From the NCBI GenBank assembly GCA_028292565.1, contig JAQGMD010000370.1, forward strand, positions 1 through 8,760: 8,760 bases of DNA, read 5' to 3'. The stretch's first letter is position 1. Each line of letters begins with the position of its first letter. The translations under genes and the position numbers were made by a program. This DNA is from Burkholderia sp. (lineage in GTDB: Bacteria; Pseudomonadota; Gammaproteobacteria; Burkholderiales; Burkholderiaceae). Below, in pieces: positions 6,569-8,760 of the stretch. The notes beneath the pieces were generated by a model that saw nothing but the letters and a program-made list of their open reading frames with translations, did not search any database and had not been told where the DNA came from.

Positions 6569-7177
6569 ATGTCATCAGTCTCCGACCATCAGGAACGAAA
6601 CATCATCCGAGTGCAGCTCCGGCAAAACGTGGTGCTGAAAGACCTGAAGGAAAGTGAGATGAGCGAGCTTGAACCGCTGCTCACTGTGGTCGACTGCGGC
6701 AAGAACCACTTCCTTCTGCACCAGGGGATACGCGAGATGGAGCAGTACTTTCTGCTCGACGGCATACTCAAGCGCGTGGTGACGAATGGATCGGCGAAGG
6801 AGATGATCCTGCGCTTCGCGCATGAACGCGATATTGAAACCAGCTATGCTGCCTGGCGCCTCAAAACGCCGACCCCGTACAGCATCATCTCGGTGACGAA
6901 AGCACGCGTCGTCAAAATGCCGATGCTCGAATGGATCGCCTTCATGGACAGGCACATGGAACTCAAGCATGGCTTTGAGTATGAAGTCATGCGGCTGATG
7001 AGTGAAATCCTGTCCCATACCATCACGCTCCATTTGCTCGATGCGCCCGGGCGGGTTCACCGCTTCATGCGCAAGCACCCCGACCTGGCTGAGCGCATCC
7101 CGCAAAAAGACCTGGCGACGTATCTCAACCTCTCCGCGGAAACCTTGAGCAGGTTGAAGCACCAGGGGAAGATATAG
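6569..7177 (+). CDS. Crp/Fnr-family transcriptional regulator
   Basis: The 202-residue protein has a cNMP-binding-type beta-roll (about 20-125; HFLLHQG...EQYFLLDGILKRVV), a long dimerisation helix (about 125-155) and a C-terminal helix-turn-helix (about 175-200). The recognition helix SAETLSRLKHQG has Glu191, Ser194 and Arg195, matching FNR Glu209/Ser212/Arg213, which contact TTGA half-sites. The N-terminal Cys cluster of FNR is missing; Cys43 is the only cysteine, so an oxygen-sensing Fe-S cluster is not expected. The Arg-Ser cAMP-binding pair of E. coli Crp is not evident, so the effector is unknown. The chain ends just after the recognition helix, without the usual winged strands. TGGAG lies 13 nt before the ATG, a weak, distant site. 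It is divergent from the ThDP-enzyme operon and probably controls it. Confidence 0.9.
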   Translation: MSSVSDHQERNIIRVQLRQNVVLKDLKESEMSELEPLLTVVDCGKNHFLLHQGIREMEQYFLLDGILKRVVTNGSAKEMILRFAHERDIETSYAAWRLKTPTPYSIISVTKARVVKMPMLEWIAFMDRHMELKHGFEYEVMRLMSEILSHTITLHLLDAPGRVHRFMRKHPDLAERIPQKDLATYLNLSAETLSRLKHQGKI

Positions 7178-7224
7178 TTTTCTGTCACAGTCATTGCGCG
7201 GAAAGCAGTACGCTCCCTAACCCG

Positions 7225-8097
7225 TCAGCGCATCATCCAGAATGAGTCCTCATACAACACCGTCCGGACCAACTCGCCGACTTCGTCCAACTGGTGCGCG
7301 ACCACAATCCCGCACTGCTCCATCACGGCGATCTTATCCCGCGCGATCTCCCCAGCGTGTTTGCCCGCCGGATCCGCAGCGCCGGCAATAAATCCGACCA
7401 CCGGCTTCTTCATGTTGTTCTTGATCCAATGCGCGCAGGTTTCTTCCTCATCGCTATCGGTATCGCCGAGCATCACGACCACCTCGGTCTCCGGGTCGTC
7501 GTTGAACAGTTGCATGGCGTCGATATGTTGCATGCCGCTGAAAGGGTCGCCGCCGATACCCACGCAAGTAGACTGTCCGAGGCCGGCTTGCATCAGCTGA
7601 CCGACGACGTCGTACACGAGGGTGCCGGAGCGTGATACAACGCCGACATGTCCCTTGTGGTGTATATGCCCGGGCATGATGCCGATCTTGATTTCACCCG
7701 GCGTGATGATGCCCGGACAATTCGGCCCCAGTAAGCGTGTCTTCGTGCCGCGCATCCTGTCCAGGGTGCTTTTCATTTCATCCTCAGGGATACCCGTGGT
7801 GACGCAGACCACCAGCTCCATGCCTGCGTCGACGGCCTCGTCAATTGCCGCGGCGGCGGACGCTGCGGGCACATAGATCACCGATACCGTTGCGCCAGTC
7901 CGATCCTTCGCCTCTGCGACGCTACCGTATATCGGAATACCCTCAAAATCCTGGCCTGCCTTGCGCGGGTGCACCCCGGCGACAAAGCACTCGTTGCCAT
8001 TGGCGTAGTCGCGGCACATCCGGGTATTAAGCTGCCCGGCCTTACCGGTGATTCCCTGCGTGATGATCCTGGTGTGCTTGTTGACTAGGATAGCCAT
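7225..8097 (-). CDS. sucD: Succinate--CoA ligase (ADP-forming) alpha-subunit-like protein, divergent
   Basis: The 290-residue protein has the usual SucD length and layout: a CoA-binding Rossmann domain (about 4-100, TRIITQGITGKAG), GPNCPGIITPGE (124-135) and a ligase domain (about 150-285, VGVVSRSGTLVYDV, GIGGDPFSG). The phosphohistidine is probably His247 in GKHAGEI. Two catalytic neighbourhoods are altered: E. coli GEIGG, containing the Glu that contacts phosphohistidine, is GDTDS (211-215) here, and the phosphohistidine loop lacks about three residues before the His and most of the Gly-rich segment after it. In the family the alpha subunit needs an ATP-grasp beta subunit (SucC); none is in the window, although one could lie upstream of the permease. 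AAGGAG lies 8 nt before the ATG. It follows the kinase/BON remnant by 27 bp and the permease by about 300 bp. Activation of a carboxylate imported by the permease is inferred; malate- or other acid-CoA ligase activity is possible. Confidence 0.88.
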   Translation of the reverse strand: MAILVNKHTRIITQGITGKAGQLNTRMCRDYANGNECFVAGVHPRKAGQDFEGIPIYGSVAEAKDRTGATVSVIYVPAASAAAAIDEAVDAGMELVVCVTTGIPEDEMKSTLDRMRGTKTRLLGPNCPGIITPGEIKIGIMPGHIHHKGHVGVVSRSGTLVYDVVGQLMQAGLGQSTCVGIGGDPFSGMQHIDAMQLFNDDPETEVVVMLGDTDSDEEETCAHWIKNNMKKPVVGFIAGAADPAGKHAGEIARDKIAVMEQCGIVVAHQLDEVGELVRTVLYEDSFWMMR

Positions 8098-8124
8098 GGT
8101 TATTTCTCCTTGCGCCAGATAAAA

Positions 8125-8398
8125 TCATTTTGCCGATGTGAACCGTTTAGCCGTGGTCATGACACGCAGCTGATTGTCCACCGTTTCCACCCCGGACACT
8201 GTCCGCACAATTTGTTCCGTCGCAGTTCGTTCTTTCGCGTTGACAACGATGCCCTGGAGCGCAACGTGCCCACTGCGGCATATGATGCTCACATGTGTGT
8301 CGCGGGTTGCATCTGTCGATGTTGAGCACCTGGCCAAGCTGCACGGCGATGTCTTTGGCAAGTGAACCCATCTCCTGGGTCAACGCGATTACGGGCAT
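8125..8398 (-). pseudogene. Remnant of a cytidylate-kinase-like/BON-domain protein, internal deletion and frameshift
   Basis: From ATG 8398 the first frame gives MPVIALTQEMGSLAKDIAVQ and a few more residues, the N-terminus of the cytidylate-kinase-like family with its degenerate nucleotide-binding loop. After about residue 28 this frame becomes cysteine-rich nonsense. The alternate minus-strand frame then carries a good C-terminal BON-type segment: ATRDTHVSIICRSGHVALQG, then VVNAKERTATEQIVRTVSGV and VDNQLRVMTTAKRFTSAK, ending at TGA 8125. The frames join near 8310-8320. A full kinase domain would need roughly 150 more residues between the halves, so most of the gene is gone. GAGGAAGAGGAG still precedes the start and overlaps the permease stop. 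Whether intact relatives combine these two domains is from memory. A single sequencing error could explain the frame change but not the missing kinase core. Confidence 0.7.
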
Positions 8399-8413
8399 GT
8401 CCGCTCCTCTTCC

Positions 8414-8760
8414 TCAATCCACTGGTTGCTCTTGTGCGAGCTTGTCCGGACGGACCGACCGAATCTTTTTCAATCCGCGCGAAATCAAGGGCCAGAGTAG
8501 CAGCAGCAATGCCAATGTCGTGATCGAACCGACCAGCGGATTGGACCACATGATGGATACATCACCCTGTGACATGAGCATCGACTGACGGAACGAGTCT
8601 TCGGCCTTATCCCCAAGCACCAGGGCGAGCACCAGCGGCGCTAACGGAAAATCAAGCTTTTTGAACAGGTAACCTACGACACCGAACAGCAGCATCAACC
8701 ACACGTCGAGCATCGCGTTGTGCACCGTATAAGCACCGACCGCGCAAATGGCGATGATGA
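8414..8760 (-). CDS. tctA: Tripartite tricarboxylate transporter permease, TctA family, C-terminal part (5' end outside window)
   Basis: The frame is open to the right edge, and the last 114 residues are visible. The segment AYTVHNAMLDVWLMLLFGVV, followed by GYLFKKLDFPLAPLVLALVLGD, is characteristic of the TctA C-terminus, as is the later FRQSMLMSQG. Hydrophobic membrane segments lie at visible residues about 15-31, 38-49 and 76-92; the last 20 residues are a charged cytoplasmic tail. TctA is the large inner-membrane subunit (about 500 residues, so most is off the window) and works with the small TctB and a periplasmic TctC binding protein to import carboxylates using an ion gradient. Specificity comes mainly from TctC, not visible here. 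The gene heads a minus-strand group with the kinase/BON remnant (15 bp) and the SucD-like gene, suggesting uptake followed by CoA activation. The substrate is unknown. Confidence 0.92.
   Translation of the reverse strand, partial: IIAICAVGAYTVHNAMLDVWLMLLFGVVGYLFKKLDFPLAPLVLALVLGDKAEDSFRQSMLMSQGDVSIMWSNPLVGSITTLALLLLLWPLISRGLKKIRSVRPDKLAQEQPVD

Noticed and set aside
7178..7224. Bidirectional terminator between the convergent regulator and SucD-like genes
   Set aside because: The 47-bp gap shows no stable inverted repeat followed by a T-run on either strand.
8125..8361. Stand-alone small BON-domain gene
   Set aside because: The only start is a TTG inside the other frame with no Shine-Dalgarno, and its first 17 residues are out-of-frame kinase sequence; a deleted pseudogene explains both frames.

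Overview
The window looks like chromosomal DNA of a betaproteobacterium, probably Burkholderiales. This is inferred from the moderately high GC, the protein families present (tripartite tricarboxylate transporter permease, FRC-type CoA-transferase, FdsB-type formate dehydrogenase subunit) and a palindromic repeat in one gap; no rRNA or other taxonomic marker is present. Coding density is high. No tRNA, rRNA, CRISPR, IS or phage genes were seen.

Layout. Positions 1-6400 hold four minus-strand genes in transcription order: a ThDP-dependent lyase/decarboxylase (4646-6400), an FRC-type class III CoA-transferase (3382-4629), a single-chain ADP-forming acyl-CoA synthetase (1206-3338) and, after a 222-bp gap with palindromic repeats, a fused NuoE/NuoF-type diaphorase subunit of an NAD-dependent formate dehydrogenase (1-983, running off the left edge). 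A Crp/Fnr-family regulator (6569-7177, plus strand) is divergent from the ThDP gene. The 168-bp space between them carries a perfect TTGA-N6-TCAA palindrome plus two weaker copies. Facing the regulator is a second minus-strand set: the end of a TctA-type permease (8414-8760, cut by the right edge), a frameshifted, internally deleted cytidylate-kinase-like/BON remnant (8125-8398), and a divergent succinyl-CoA-synthetase alpha-like gene (7225-8097) with no beta subunit in view.

How the genes fit together. The main operon reads as one pathway around formyl-CoA. The ThDP enzyme would cleave or decarboxylate an acyl-CoA (oxalyl-CoA or a 2-hydroxyacyl-CoA) to formyl-CoA. The CoA-transferase would pass CoA from formyl-CoA to a new acid and release formate. 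The ADP-forming synthetase could activate substrate or recover ATP from a CoA thioester. The formate dehydrogenase would oxidise formate to CO2 with NADH. The TctA permease is a candidate uptake route for the carboxylate, although it may belong to a different unit.

The simple label 'oxalate degradation operon' is not fully secure. The ThDP protein lacks the Tyr-Glu pair of well-studied oxalyl-CoA decarboxylases and looks closer to acetolactate-synthase-like and 2-hydroxyacyl-CoA lyase relatives. The CoA-transferase also has Gln where O. formigenes FRC has Trp48. The substrate is therefore open, and this is the most interesting question in the window.
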